DNA of 64,000 bases, taken from contig NZ_CP045644.1 in assembly GCF_009498455.1 (NCBI RefSeq), positions 744,001-808,000 of the forward strand, written 5' to 3'. Below, piece after piece: positions 17,777 to 27,300 of this stretch. The position numbers and the translations under genes were made by a program. Position 1 is the first letter of the stretch. Every line of letters starts with the position of its first letter. Below the pieces are notes generated by a model. It was not told the DNA's origin. It saw nothing but the letters and a program-made list of their open reading frames with translations, and ran no database searches. Source of the stretch: Variovorax paradoxus. Its GTDB lineage: Bacteria; Pseudomonadota; Gammaproteobacteria; Burkholderiales; Burkholderiaceae_C.

Positions 17777-18715
17777 ATGGAAAATTTCTCTTTGGACGAA
17801 AATGGCAAAATCGATGCAAATTCAATTGATTTGAACGATTTGAGAATTTTCACATACGTGGCAATTCTTGGCAGCTTTTCCGCTGCCGCAGAGGAGCTCT
17901 GCATTCACAAATCGAGTGTGAGCAGAAGTATTGCCAGATTGGAAAAAATTCTAAATACGCCACTACTTCTACGTACAACCCGCAAGGTGCGACTTAGCAA
18001 AGCTGGCGCCGTCGTTAAAGAACGCGGGGCTGAAATGCTTCAGCGCATCGATGACACACTTGGTTATGTAGGATCGCTTCCGTTGAAACCGCAGGGACAT
18101 TTGACGGTATGTGTTTCAACGGAATTATTTCTTACCACCGCCATGCGAAATCACATAGGATTTCAATTCTTAAATAGCTGCACGGGCGTGCAGCTACAAT
18201 TAGACATTACCTCTGATGATTCGGCCTTAAAGGCAGAGACTACTGACATCGCGATCACCTCGCGTAGTCATCCTGGTTCATCCCAATTAACAAGCATGGA
18301 CCACTGGCTATGCGCTTCACCAGAATACATTGAAAGAAGAGGTCGCCCCCTTTTTGCCTCAGACTTAGATCGACATGATTTTATTTTCAACAGCTCTGGC
18401 GAGATAAATTCAAACCCTTTGTCGGCCACCGGAAGTGCGGCTTCCAAGCCCTTGCATGCTCGAGCTACCACGAATGATGTGGAGATTTTTCAAGCTTTTG
18501 TTCTGCAGGGCTTGGGTATCGGCTGCTTTCCTGCATACATCTGCGAACCCTTGATGCTAGAGAATCTCTTGATACGAGTGCTTCCAGACATCATGCTACC
18601 TCAATTAGAGATACATATTTCTTATCCAAGCAGACGGGTGAGAGCCCCAGCCGTTCGCGCCTTCTCTCACATCCTCAAATCGAACCTGTCGCCAACTCCA
18701 AGCCCACGCCTTTAG
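17777..18715 (+). CDS. LysR-family transcriptional regulator
   Basis: A 312-residue regulator. The winged helix-turn-helix lies near residues 20-80 (LNDLRIFTYVAILGSFSAAA, then HKSSVSRSIARLE), followed by an effector-binding domain (HLTVCVSTELFL onward). The gene is markedly AT-rich compared with its neighbours and uses rare AT-ending codons, a sign of acquisition from elsewhere. It follows the porin terminator by only 32 bases, so porin control is possible but unproven. No catabolic gene adjoins it. Confidence 0.88.
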   Translation: MENFSLDENGKIDANSIDLNDLRIFTYVAILGSFSAAAEELCIHKSSVSRSIARLEKILNTPLLLRTTRKVRLSKAGAVVKERGAEMLQRIDDTLGYVGSLPLKPQGHLTVCVSTELFLTTAMRNHIGFQFLNSCTGVQLQLDITSDDSALKAETTDIAITSRSHPGSSQLTSMDHWLCASPEYIERRGRPLFASDLDRHDFIFNSSGEINSNPLSATGSAASKPLHARATTNDVEIFQAFVLQGLGIGCFPAYICEPLMLENLLIRVLPDIMLPQLEIHISYPSRRVRAPAVRAFSHILKSNLSPTPSPRL

Positions 18716-19235
18716 ATTTAGAAAACCTCAGGAGCAAGGAATTTTTTCCTGCAGCAAAAATTATCGATCCGATGTTGATTATTTTTTCGAATCTGATTTG
18801 ATGCCTGCAGTTATTTAATTTTTCAGAGCCACGAGAAGCAACTCGGTCCGCGCAAGGCATCGTTTCAAACAACACCAGATTTTTGATTGCCATCAAAAAT
18901 CCCCCAGGTCAGAGATCGGTGGAATCCAACAAGTCGGGTTTAATTTTGGCGGAAAAATAAACTTCCTTGCACCAAACGCCCTCGCCATTTCTCGTCACAC
19001 ATCCTCAATGACGGATTCACTCACCTTGGCACTCAAAAGCGAAGAGTTAGAAGAAAAAGTGACATTACTTGCTTCAACTCCTCAATTAAGCCAAAGGTTC
19101 CATGGCGTCCTGCCCTAGCGCTTCTACATCTATTACGCGCCTGTAATGTTGCAGTTCGGCGCTTGTTAGATGCGATTTCTAGAATCGCCCGCCACGACTG
19201 ACGCGATTGGCAGCCGCCGCCTTCGATCCGCGTGA
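18716..19235. other. AT-rich intergenic region with regulatory box
   Basis: No gene seen. The first 300 bases share the low GC of the LysR gene, and composition returns to normal near 19080. It holds the response-regulator box at 19131 and a -10-like hexamer at 19180 in front of the phosphoethanolamine transferase. Confidence 0.6.
19131..19148 (+). promoter_or_regulatory. Response-regulator box, copy 4
   Basis: ATTAC-N6-GTAAT inverted repeat (TATTACGCGCCTGTAATG) with the same arm spacing as the boxes at 4760, 5468 and 8333. A -10-like TAGAAT starts at 19180, exactly 32 bases past the box end, as in copies 1 and 2. The start codon at 19236 is 88 bases from the box, similar to the 84-94 bases elsewhere. 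Confidence 0.6.
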
Positions 19236-20954
19236 ATGATTTCGACCATGCCAAATCTCCCCCCTCGACAGCCTTCCAGCGCCGACGCACCACTTACCTC
19301 CTTGCGGGTAACGAATGTGCCACTCTCCGCAACTTGGGCAAGCGTAGGCACTGCAAGTTGGATTGTTGGTGTAGACAACCTCAGCTTCTGGAGGACGTTC
19401 GCGTTGGCACAGGACGGCTTGAGTGCCACCACCGCAGCTTCGACGGTCGGGCTTGGGATCTTTCTTGTGCTGCTTTTCGCCGCAGTTCTGCGACCCTTCG
19501 TCGTTGGCAGGGCTGGGATTTTCCTGTTGTGCACACTGTTAGTCACCTCTGCCAGCGTATCGCACTACCTCGATGCCTGGGGCGTGCTCTTCGACAAGGG
19601 ACTGGTTCGGAACATGATCGAAACGGACTCCCGTGAAGTCCGGGAGTTGCTATCATTTCCAGCGTTCGTCGATGTGCTTTGGCGGGGTATTTTTCCTGCG
19701 GCATTGCTGTGGTTCATCGGCATTCGCAATGACGGATGGAAGCAATCAGCAGTCCAGATGACACTGCTAGGTGTGGTTGCGGCCAGCGTCGCTAGCGCGT
19801 TGCTTGCCACGTCATATGGAACCTTGGCATCGACATTTCGGAACCATCGGGAACTCCGCTTCCAGCTTGTTCCGACGAACTACATCAATGCGGTATACGG
19901 CTACATCAAAGGCGAAGATACGACACCTACGGCGCTTCTTCAAGTAGCACCGGATGCGCGTCGTACCGAGACGCTCTCCGGGCGCCCTCTGGTGCTTGTC
20001 CTGATCGTAGGCGAAACCGCACGAGCGGCGAACTTTTCCCTGGGTGGCTATGCGCGTCAGACAAATACAGCCCTGGTTAACCGAGACATCCTGTACTTTC
20101 AGAATGTCGTCTCGTGTGGCACCGACACCGCGACATCGTTGCCTTGCATGTTCTCCGGGCTGGGTGCCGAGGCCTTCTCCGTGCAGAAGGCGCGTGAGCG
20201 CGAAAATGTACTCGACGTCCTGCTGCGGACAGGTGTTTCGGTGCAATGGCTCGACAACAACTCCGGTTGCAAAGGAGTCTGTGCGCGAGTGCCGACCCGG
20301 CAGATGCCGACTTCAGGCATCGACGGCCTTTGCGGTGAGGACGCGTGCCTAGACGAAATCCTTACCCAGTCGCTGGAGGAGCGCCTGAGCGAGGTGAAGC
20401 AGGACACGGCCATTGTTCTGCACCAGATGGGCAGTCACGGGCCTGCCTATTACCGGCGGTATCCAGCACCTGGCAAATTCCAGCCGACGTGCGATACGAA
20501 TCGGATCCAGTCTTGCGACCGGCAAGCGCTCGTCAACACCTATGACAACACGATAGAGTACGCCAGCCAGAACATCGCTCGGATCGTGGAGGCCGCGCGC
20601 GCCCGCGCCCCCGCGATAGACATCGCGGTCCTCTATATCTCGGACCATGGTGAAAGCCTCGGCGAGCGAAACATCTATCTGCACGGGCTGCCGCCGATGC
20701 TTGCGCCCAGCGAGCAAACGCACGTTCCCATGCTCGCCTGGCTACCGGCTCAGACACAGGATCGCCTGAAATTGCCGATCTCGTGCCTTGCGTCGGTGGC
20801 CGGCCAGAAATATTCCCACGACAACCTGTTTTCAACATTGCTTGGGTTTTTCGGCGTCGCCACCGCGGCGTACCGAGCCGATCTGGACGTGTTGGCGATC
20901 GCGCGGGCGTCCCATGCATGCGGAAATGCACCGCAGCGCTTGACCCTGAAGTGA
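19236..20954 (+). CDS. eptA: Lipid A phosphoethanolamine transferase (EptA/PmrC family)
   Basis: A 572-residue inner-membrane enzyme that moves phosphoethanolamine from phosphatidylethanolamine to lipid A. Five N-terminal membrane segments span about residues 20-190. The periplasmic alkaline-phosphatase-fold domain holds the catalytic Thr261 (VGETARAANFSLGGY), the Cys-rich SCGTDTATSLPCMFSG and CKGVCARVP loops, and the metal site ISDHGESLGE. Activity is likely. Its promoter carries the heavy-metal response-regulator box, so lipid A modification may be part of the metal response. Plasmid mcr genes belong to the same family, but there is no sign here of a mobile mcr cassette. Confidence 0.93.
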   Translation: MISTMPNLPPRQPSSADAPLTSLRVTNVPLSATWASVGTASWIVGVDNLSFWRTFALAQDGLSATTAASTVGLGIFLVLLFAAVLRPFVVGRAGIFLLCTLLVTSASVSHYLDAWGVLFDKGLVRNMIETDSREVRELLSFPAFVDVLWRGIFPAALLWFIGIRNDGWKQSAVQMTLLGVVAASVASALLATSYGTLASTFRNHRELRFQLVPTNYINAVYGYIKGEDTTPTALLQVAPDARRTETLSGRPLVLVLIVGETARAANFSLGGYARQTNTALVNRDILYFQNVVSCGTDTATSLPCMFSGLGAEAFSVQKARERENVLDVLLRTGVSVQWLDNNSGCKGVCARVPTRQMPTSGIDGLCGEDACLDEILTQSLEERLSEVKQDTAIVLHQMGSHGPAYYRRYPAPGKFQPTCDTNRIQSCDRQALVNTYDNTIEYASQNIARIVEAARARAPAIDIAVLYISDHGESLGERNIYLHGLPPMLAPSEQTHVPMLAWLPAQTQDRLKLPISCLASVAGQKYSHDNLFSTLLGFFGVATAAYRADLDVLAIARASHACGNAPQRLTLK

Positions 20955-21017
20955 CTTCATGGTTTCCAATTACGTCATTCCACAGCAATGGGCGCTCCTG
21001 CCCTCCAAGGAATCATC

Positions 21018-21317
21018 ATGAGCTTCTTCAGCGACATCTTTCGAAACTTGGCAAACGGTGGCCACGGCCAACGTGGGCATGGTCCGTCGAGCCGTTCGGG
21101 GCATCACGGTGGGCGGGAAAGTGGTTATCCGTACGGAGGAGCCGATGCGCGCGGCGGGCAGCCTTGCCGATCGTGCGGAGCCCCATTCCTTCCTGGCGCG
21201 AATTTTTGCGCACAGTGCGGCGCAGCTCCTGCAGCAGCACGGGTCTGCTCTGGCTGCTCCACTGCCTTGGCGCCCGGAGCACGCTTCTGCGCAAAATGCG
21301 GTCAAGCGGCAGCGTAA
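21018..21317 (+). CDS. Double zinc-ribbon protein
   Basis: A 99-residue protein. The start MSFFSDIFRNL is chosen over an upstream ATG because AAGGAA precedes it. After a Gly/His-rich segment (HGQRGHGPSSRSGHHGG) come two CxxC-CxxC zinc ribbons: CRSCG...CAQCG and CSGCS...CAKCG. It is probably cytosolic and zinc-binding. Its place between eptA and czcI suggests a role in the metal locus, such as sensing or buffering. The function is unknown. Confidence 0.8.
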   Translation: MSFFSDIFRNLANGGHGQRGHGPSSRSGHHGGRESGYPYGGADARGGQPCRSCGAPFLPGANFCAQCGAAPAAARVCSGCSTALAPGARFCAKCGQAAA

Positions 21318-21407
21318 GCTGCGATCCCGCGAGATCACCCGATCCCTGACCTGATTTTCGCAGCCAAGCCCATCGAAGAATCCAGCACCGTCGATACACT
21401 TGCCATC

Positions 21408-21761
21408 ATGCGTACGTTCCTCCTAGCCATGCTTCTCGCGATCCTGCCGCTGCAGTTCGCGTGGGGTGCGGCCACGGGTTACTGCAGGCATGAGGCTGGC
21501 ACCGGTGCCGCGCATTTTGGTCACCACGAGCACCATGCCAACGCATCTTCGGGTGAAAAGAGTAAAGACCTGAAGCTAAAGACGCTCGCTGACAGCGACG
21601 ACTGCATCGGTTGTCATGCCAGCGTTGTCCACATCGCTCCGCTTCCGTCTCTTCATTTCCTGGCCCCTGTCGGAGGATGGCCCCCAGCGCTCAGCCTTCC
21701 GACCTACCGTTCGCCAATCCCCATAGGGCTTGAACGCCCTGCACGAATGCTCGCCCTCTGA
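21408..21761 (+). CDS. czcI: CzcI-like cobalt-zinc-cadmium resistance protein
   Basis: A 117-residue exported protein, signal peptide to about residue 21 (LPLQFAWGA). The mature part has YCRHE, the His cluster HFGHHEHHAN and the pair DDCIGCHAS, matching the layout of Cupriavidus CzcI (YCQHE, HLGHHEHRH, CGVC). In Cupriavidus czcI precedes czcCBA and affects regulation, and the same order is kept here. The C-terminus is Pro-rich. Confidence 0.88.
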   Translation: MRTFLLAMLLAILPLQFAWGAATGYCRHEAGTGAAHFGHHEHHANASSGEKSKDLKLKTLADSDDCIGCHASVVHIAPLPSLHFLAPVGGWPPALSLPTYRSPIPIGLERPARMLAL

Positions 21762-21850
21762 TCGGCGAGCACGTTTTCTCTTTTCCTTTTCCCACGACGG
21801 CTGCTCGCCGAATCTCGCCTTTGGTTGTTTTTCAACGCTAGGAGAATTCG

Positions 21851-23161
21851 ATGCGAATCAAGACGCTGGTCATTGCCAGTGCATTGGCTTTGGCCGCATG
21901 GCCCAGCCTCGCGCAAGTCGCGACATCCACCGCCCAAACTGCGCAACCCCGGCCGGTCCTTCAGGGATTGAGCCTGACGGAAGTCTGGCGGCTGGCTGAA
22001 GAATCCAATCCGGCCTTGAGAGCCAAGCAGGCCGAACTCGCTTCGGCGGAAGGTTCGCGCACCGATGCCAACGCCTTCCTCTACAACAATCCAGTCGTCT
22101 CTTGGGATGGCACCCGCCGGACTGTCCCCCAGGAGGGGGCGTCGTCTGAACGACGTCGCGAGTGGTCGAGCAGCGTCCAGCAGACATTCGAGATCGCCGG
22201 CCAGCGAGGCTTTCGCCGCGAAGCTGCCGACGCAGCACTGACGGCCTTGCAAGAAGAGATCGCCGAGACGCGCAGACAAGTTCGCGTCGAGGTGGCGCAG
22301 CTGTACTACCGCGTCCTCGCCTTGCAACAACGCACTGAGCTCGAAGAGCAGGCGCTGGGTCTCTTCGAGAGCACCGCGGCAGCTGTGCAAAAGCGACGTA
22401 TCGCCGGTGAAGACACCAAGCTGGATTCCAACGTGGCCACGGTCGAGGCCGAGCGTGCCCGCAACCAGCTGGCCGTCGCAAAGGAACAATTGCTCGACGC
22501 TCGCGCTGAGCTGGCTGCGAAGCTTCAACTCCGCGCGGAAAGCCTGCCCCAGGCGAGCGGCGAGCTCCGACCTGCGGCAAGCGCGGCCTACAGCCTCGAG
22601 TCCCTGCTGTCCCAGGTCGATAGCCAGCCCCGCCTCCAGGCCCTGCGTGCGCGGGAGGAGTCTGCACGGGCCAAGCTGAAGCTGGAGAGCGCCAGCCGCT
22701 ATCCCGATCTCACTGTCGGCGTGGGCGTGGGACGTGAAGGTGCATCCGGCGCACGCGAACGGCTTACAACTGTTTCAGTCTCCGTGCCCCTACCGCTGTT
22801 CAAGCGCAATGCCGCTGGCATCGGACAAGCAAGCAGCGCGCTCACCCAAGCCGAGATCTCGCGCAGTGCGGGCGCTCGAGACGCGCAAGCGCAGGTGCAG
22901 GCGCTCTGGGCCAAGCTGGAGAGCCTGAGGGATCGCGTCACCAGGCTCCAAGAGCGCGTGCTTCCGGCGCTGCTCGATAACCAGCAGCTCTCGGTCAAGT
23001 CGCAGCGCGCTGGCCAGATCGGTCTTCTCGAGTTGATTGTGGTGAACAGGCAAGCCCTCGACGCACGCCGCGATCTCATCGACGCGCTCATCGACTATCA
23101 ATCCACCCGTCTTGCACTGGAGCTGGCCGCCGGCTGGCCTCCTGAAGGAGTCACGCCATGA
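21851..23161 (+). CDS. czcC: Outer-membrane efflux channel CzcC
   Basis: A 436-residue TolC-like outer-membrane factor. A signal peptide (WPSLA then QVATS) precedes two structural repeats rich in coiled-coil helices (GLSLTEVWRLAEESNPALRA and SVPLPLFKRNAAGIGQ). It forms the exit duct of the CzcCBA complex. The start follows the ribosome site AGGAGA with 6-base spacing. It overlaps czcB by 4 bases (ATGA). Confidence 0.93.
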   Translation: MRIKTLVIASALALAAWPSLAQVATSTAQTAQPRPVLQGLSLTEVWRLAEESNPALRAKQAELASAEGSRTDANAFLYNNPVVSWDGTRRTVPQEGASSERRREWSSSVQQTFEIAGQRGFRREAADAALTALQEEIAETRRQVRVEVAQLYYRVLALQQRTELEEQALGLFESTAAAVQKRRIAGEDTKLDSNVATVEAERARNQLAVAKEQLLDARAELAAKLQLRAESLPQASGELRPAASAAYSLESLLSQVDSQPRLQALRAREESARAKLKLESASRYPDLTVGVGVGREGASGARERLTTVSVSVPLPLFKRNAAGIGQASSALTQAEISRSAGARDAQAQVQALWAKLESLRDRVTRLQERVLPALLDNQQLSVKSQRAGQIGLLELIVVNRQALDARRDLIDALIDYQSTRLALELAAGWPPEGVTP

Positions 23162-24375
23162 AATTCAATTCCACCCTGGTCGATCAGCGCAGTACCGAAC
23201 GTTCCGCTCTGACCAAGCTTGCCGCAGCGATCTGCGCGGCCTTTGCAGTGATTGCACTTTCCGGTTGCGGAGGCAGCAACGGCTCGGCCGAGAAGCCCGC
23301 TGCCGAAGAGAAGGCTGCCGAGAAAGAAGGCCTCAAGCTCTCGAAGGAGGAAGCGGATCGCGCCGGCATCGTCCTGGAGGAACTCAAGGCGCAGGCTCTG
23401 GCCGATACCGTCACGGTGACAGCGACGATTCGTGCGAACCAGGATCGCATTGCCAGGATTGCGCCTCGCGTCGAAGGCCGCGTTGCCACTGTTGCGGCAA
23501 GCCTTGGTGACAATGTTCGAACCGGCCAGTCGCTCGCGACCCTGGACAGTTTGGCCGTTGGCGAGGCTTCGTCGGCGTTGAGCCAGGCACGGTCTGCCCA
23601 GCGAGTGGCTGACGCGGACTACAAGCGCGCCACTGCCTTGCAGACAGAAGAGATCATTCCGCAGAAGGATTACCTGCGGGCCAAAGCCGAGCATGAAAAG
23701 GCAAGCGCGACGCTTCGCGCCGCAGAGGACCACCTTCGGCTGCTCGGCGTCCCATCGGGCCAGGGTGCAGGCGTGGCCTCCGTCTTCCCTCTGACTTCGC
23801 CGCTGGCCGGCACGATCATCGAAAAAAAGGCCGTTGTAGGCGGCCTGGCCGGACCCAGCGATGCCTTGTTCGTCGTCGCGGACCTGTCGACGCTGTGGAT
23901 CGAGGCCAACCTGGCCGAGGCTCAGTTGGCGAAAGTCCGCGTCGGTGCGAAAGCGATTGTCACCGTCGGTGCCTATCCGGACGAGCGCTTCGAAGGACGA
24001 GTGACCTACGTTGCAAGCATCCTCGACAAGGAGACGCGTTCGATTCCGGCGCGCATCGAGGTGAAGAACGGCGAGGGCCGCCTCAAGCCTGAGATGTTCG
24101 CGACCGCCACCATCGAAAGCCCCTCGCCGCAGTCGGCACCGAAGACGGAGGTGCTGACGGTGCCGGACCAGGCCATCGTTCTCATGCAAGGCCAGCCCAA
24201 CGTTTTCGTCTTTGAGAACGGTGCTTACGAACAGCGCGCCATCGATCCCGGCGACAGGCTCGGGAGCCGGACGGTGGTGAAGTCAGGCGTGAAGGCCGGC
24301 GAACAGGTGGTGAGTGCGGGAACCTATGCCCTCAAGGCGCGCGTGCTGAAGTCGCAAATCGGCGACGCACATTGA
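23158..24375 (+). CDS. czcB: RND efflux adaptor CzcB, putative lipoprotein
   Basis: A 405-residue membrane-fusion protein. A lipobox LSGC with Cys37 suggests lipid anchoring, followed by a charged linker (EKPAAEEKAAEKEG). Next come the beta-barrel/lipoyl parts (ARIAPRVEGRVATVAASLGD), a helical hairpin with an EIIPQKDYLRA tip and the second lipoyl half (TSPLAGTIIEKKAVVGG). It is quite different from the adaptor at the window start, so this is a second pump rather than a recent duplicate. The stop lies 18 bases before the permease. Confidence 0.93.
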   Translation: MKFNSTLVDQRSTERSALTKLAAAICAAFAVIALSGCGGSNGSAEKPAAEEKAAEKEGLKLSKEEADRAGIVLEELKAQALADTVTVTATIRANQDRIARIAPRVEGRVATVAASLGDNVRTGQSLATLDSLAVGEASSALSQARSAQRVADADYKRATALQTEEIIPQKDYLRAKAEHEKASATLRAAEDHLRLLGVPSGQGAGVASVFPLTSPLAGTIIEKKAVVGGLAGPSDALFVVADLSTLWIEANLAEAQLAKVRVGAKAIVTVGAYPDERFEGRVTYVASILDKETRSIPARIEVKNGEGRLKPEMFATATIESPSPQSAPKTEVLTVPDQAIVLMQGQPNVFVFENGAYEQRAIDPGDRLGSRTVVKSGVKAGEQVVSAGTYALKARVLKSQIGDAH

Positions 24376-24393
24376 GGAATCGAAAGTAAACAC

Positions 24394-27300
24394 ATGCTCA
24401 ATGCACTCGTAGACGCGTCGCTTCGATACAAGGTTCTCGTCCTGGTCATCTTTGCCGTCTTGATCGGACTCGGTGTCCAGGCGTTTCGCAACATCCCTGT
24501 CGATGCCTTCCCCGACGTCACCCCGATTCAGGTCAACATCTATACGGAGTCCCCGGGCTTGGCCGCGGAGGATGTGGAAAAGCTGCTCACGACCCCGATC
24601 GAAGGCGCCATGGCCGGCTTGCCGAGTGTCGAAGAAGTGCGCTCGGTCTCGCTCTTCGGCCTGTCGTACGTCGGCGTCTACTTCAAGGACGATGTCGACA
24701 TCTATTTCGCTCGCCGCCTGGTGGGCGAGAAACTGCAGGAAGCAAAGGGGCGCTTGCCTCAAGGCTATGGCGAACCGGTGTTGGGGCCGAACAGCTCGGG
24801 TCTCGGCCAGGTTTTTTGGTACACCGTCGAGTCCGAAGACAAGAAGATGAGCACCATGGAACTTCGTACGCTCCACGACTGGACCGTGCGACTGATCCTC
24901 CGGACCGCCCCCGGTGTTGACGACATCACCTCGTGGGGCGGAGAACAAAAGCAGTTCCAGGTTCAGATCGATCCGCGAAAGCTCATCCAGTACAGGGTGA
25001 GCTTCAAGGAGGTGATGGAGCGGCTCACAGCCAACAATAAGCAGGTTGGCGGCCAGTCGATCAACCTCGGCGCCGAACAGTTCCTGGTACGCGGCCTCGG
25101 GCTGGTTGGGACCACAAAGGACATCGAGCAGATCGTCATCGCCGAGCGCAACGGCGCGCCTGTGTATGTACGGGACGTTGCTCAGGTCAAGGAGGCTCCT
25201 GCCCCCAGATTCGGCGCGGTGACACGAGACGGCAACGAAGCCGTCCTGGGTATGGCATTGGCCCGGGTCAACGAAAACGCGAAGAACGTGGTGGATGCCG
25301 TCAAAGCCAAGTTGGCCGTGGCGCAAGCAGCGCTGCCAAAGGGCGTGACGCTGCAGACGTTCTACGATCGCACCGACCTGGTCACGAAAGCTCTGAACAC
25401 TGCGGAGAGTTCGCTGGTCGAAGGCGCGATCCTTGTCGCCGTGATCCTTTTCCTGTTCCTGGGCGAATTCCGGTCGGCGATCGTGGTGGTGGTCACCCTG
25501 CCGATCGCGATGCTGATCGCATTCATCCTGATGCAGCAGTTCGGCATCTCGGCCAATCTGATGTCGCTTGCCGGATTGGCGATCGGTACAGGGATGATGG
25601 TGGACGGCGCGGTCGTGATGGTCGAGAACGCATTCCGGCTTCTGGCGCATGCGAAGGAATCCGGCAAGCCGATCCAGAAGACGCACCTCGTCCTGGAAGC
25701 CGCCCGAGAGGTGGTCAACCCGATCGCGTTCGCCATCCTGATCATCATCGTGGTTTTCCTGCCCTTGTTTTCGCTCGGCGGGCTCGAGGGAAAGCTCTTC
25801 AAGCCGATGGCATACACCATCACGTTCGCCATGGCGGGCTCGCTCCTGCTTTCGCTGACATTGGTCCCAGTGCTCGCGGCGATGATCCTGAAGCCTAAGG
25901 AAGAGAAGGACACCTTCCTCGTTCGGCGCGCCAAACGGATCTACCTTCCTTTGTTGGATTGGGCCCTTGAGCGCAAGCGTCTGGTGGTCGGCTCGGCAAT
26001 CGTCTTGCTGCTCGCCTCGCTGGCGTTGTTCCCGTTCCTGGGCAAGGAGTTCATGCCCCAGCTCCAGGAAGGAACGATCCTGTTTCGCGTGACGGGCATT
26101 CCCTCCACGTCGCTGGACGAGTCCATCCGCGTGTCCAATGAGGTGAGTGCGGCCTTGCGCAAGCAATTTCCTCAAGTCCGATCCGTGCTTGCGACCATCG
26201 GCCGCGCCGAAGGCGGCGAGACCACGGACGTGAACTACATGGAACTGAACCTGGACACCAAGCCGCCAGGGGAGTGGCCGGAGAAAATTTCGTACGGAAA
26301 GCTCGCTTCGGACATGCAGGAGGCGCTCGAAAAAGTGGTGCCTACGGTTGTGTTCGGCGCGACCCAGCCGATCCAATCCCGCGTCGAGGAACTGATTTCC
26401 GGAGTGCGGGCCACGCTCGCGCTCAAGCTGTACGGGGAGGATCTGGCCACGCTCGACAGGCTCACCGGCAAGATTCAAGGCGTGCTCGGAAAGATTTCGG
26501 GTGTAGCAGACCTGTCGGCCGAAGCCAACAAGGGCAAGCCGCAGCTCATCATCAAGGTCAACCGGGACGCGGCGGCGCGCTACGGCATCAATGCTGACGA
26601 GATCCTGGAGGTAGTGCAATCCGGCATCGGCGGCAGCGCGGTGTCCACGTTGATCGATGGCACCAAGCGCTTTGACATCGCGGTTCGCCTCTCCGACGAG
26701 TTCCGAGTCAGCCCCGCGGCCATCGCCAGCATCCCGATCCGCACGGGAGAGGGAGCGCTGGTGCCCTTCTCGCAGGTCGCATCGATCGAGCTCGACGAGG
26801 GGTACTCCTTCATCCGGCGTGAGTCGCTGCAGCGCTATTCAGTGCTCCAGATGGACGTCAAGGGCCGCGATGTCGACAGCTTCGTGAAAGAGGCGGATGC
26901 GCAGCTGAAGGCGCAAGTCGAGTTGCCAACCGGCTACTGGATCGAATGGGGCGGCTCCTTCGAGAATCAGCAGCGCGCGATGGCGAGGCTCGGGGTGATC
27001 GTCCCGTTGACCATCGGTCTGATTTTTATCCTTCTTTACACCGCCTTCAACTCTGTACGGCATGCGACGCTCATCATCGCCAACGTGCCGTTTGCAATCA
27101 TCGGCGGCATCGTCGGCTTGTTTGTCAGCGGGCAATACCTGTCGGTCCCGTCGGCGATCGGCTTCATCGCTGTCTTTGGCGTTGCCATGCTGAACGGCAT
27201 CGTGATGGTGACGTTCCTGAACGATCTGAGGCGGCAAGGCCTGCCGATCCGGGAGGCGGTTCAACAGGGGGCTGCGCTGCGGCTGCGACCCGTGCTGATG

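Noticed and set aside
20099..20723. Minus-strand frames inside the phosphoethanolamine transferase gene
   Set aside because: Antisense shadows. The plus-strand gene has full catalytic motifs.
19236..20954. Phosphoethanolamine transferase as a mobile mcr colistin-resistance gene
   Set aside because: It belongs to the same superfamily, but there is no flanking insertion sequence pair and the local regulator box suggests a native chromosomal eptA.
24283..26619. A 778-codon open frame on the minus strand opposite the second RND permease
   Set aside because: It is the mirror frame of a confirmed gene in GC-rich DNA. It is His/Arg/Asp-rich without domain or ribosome site.
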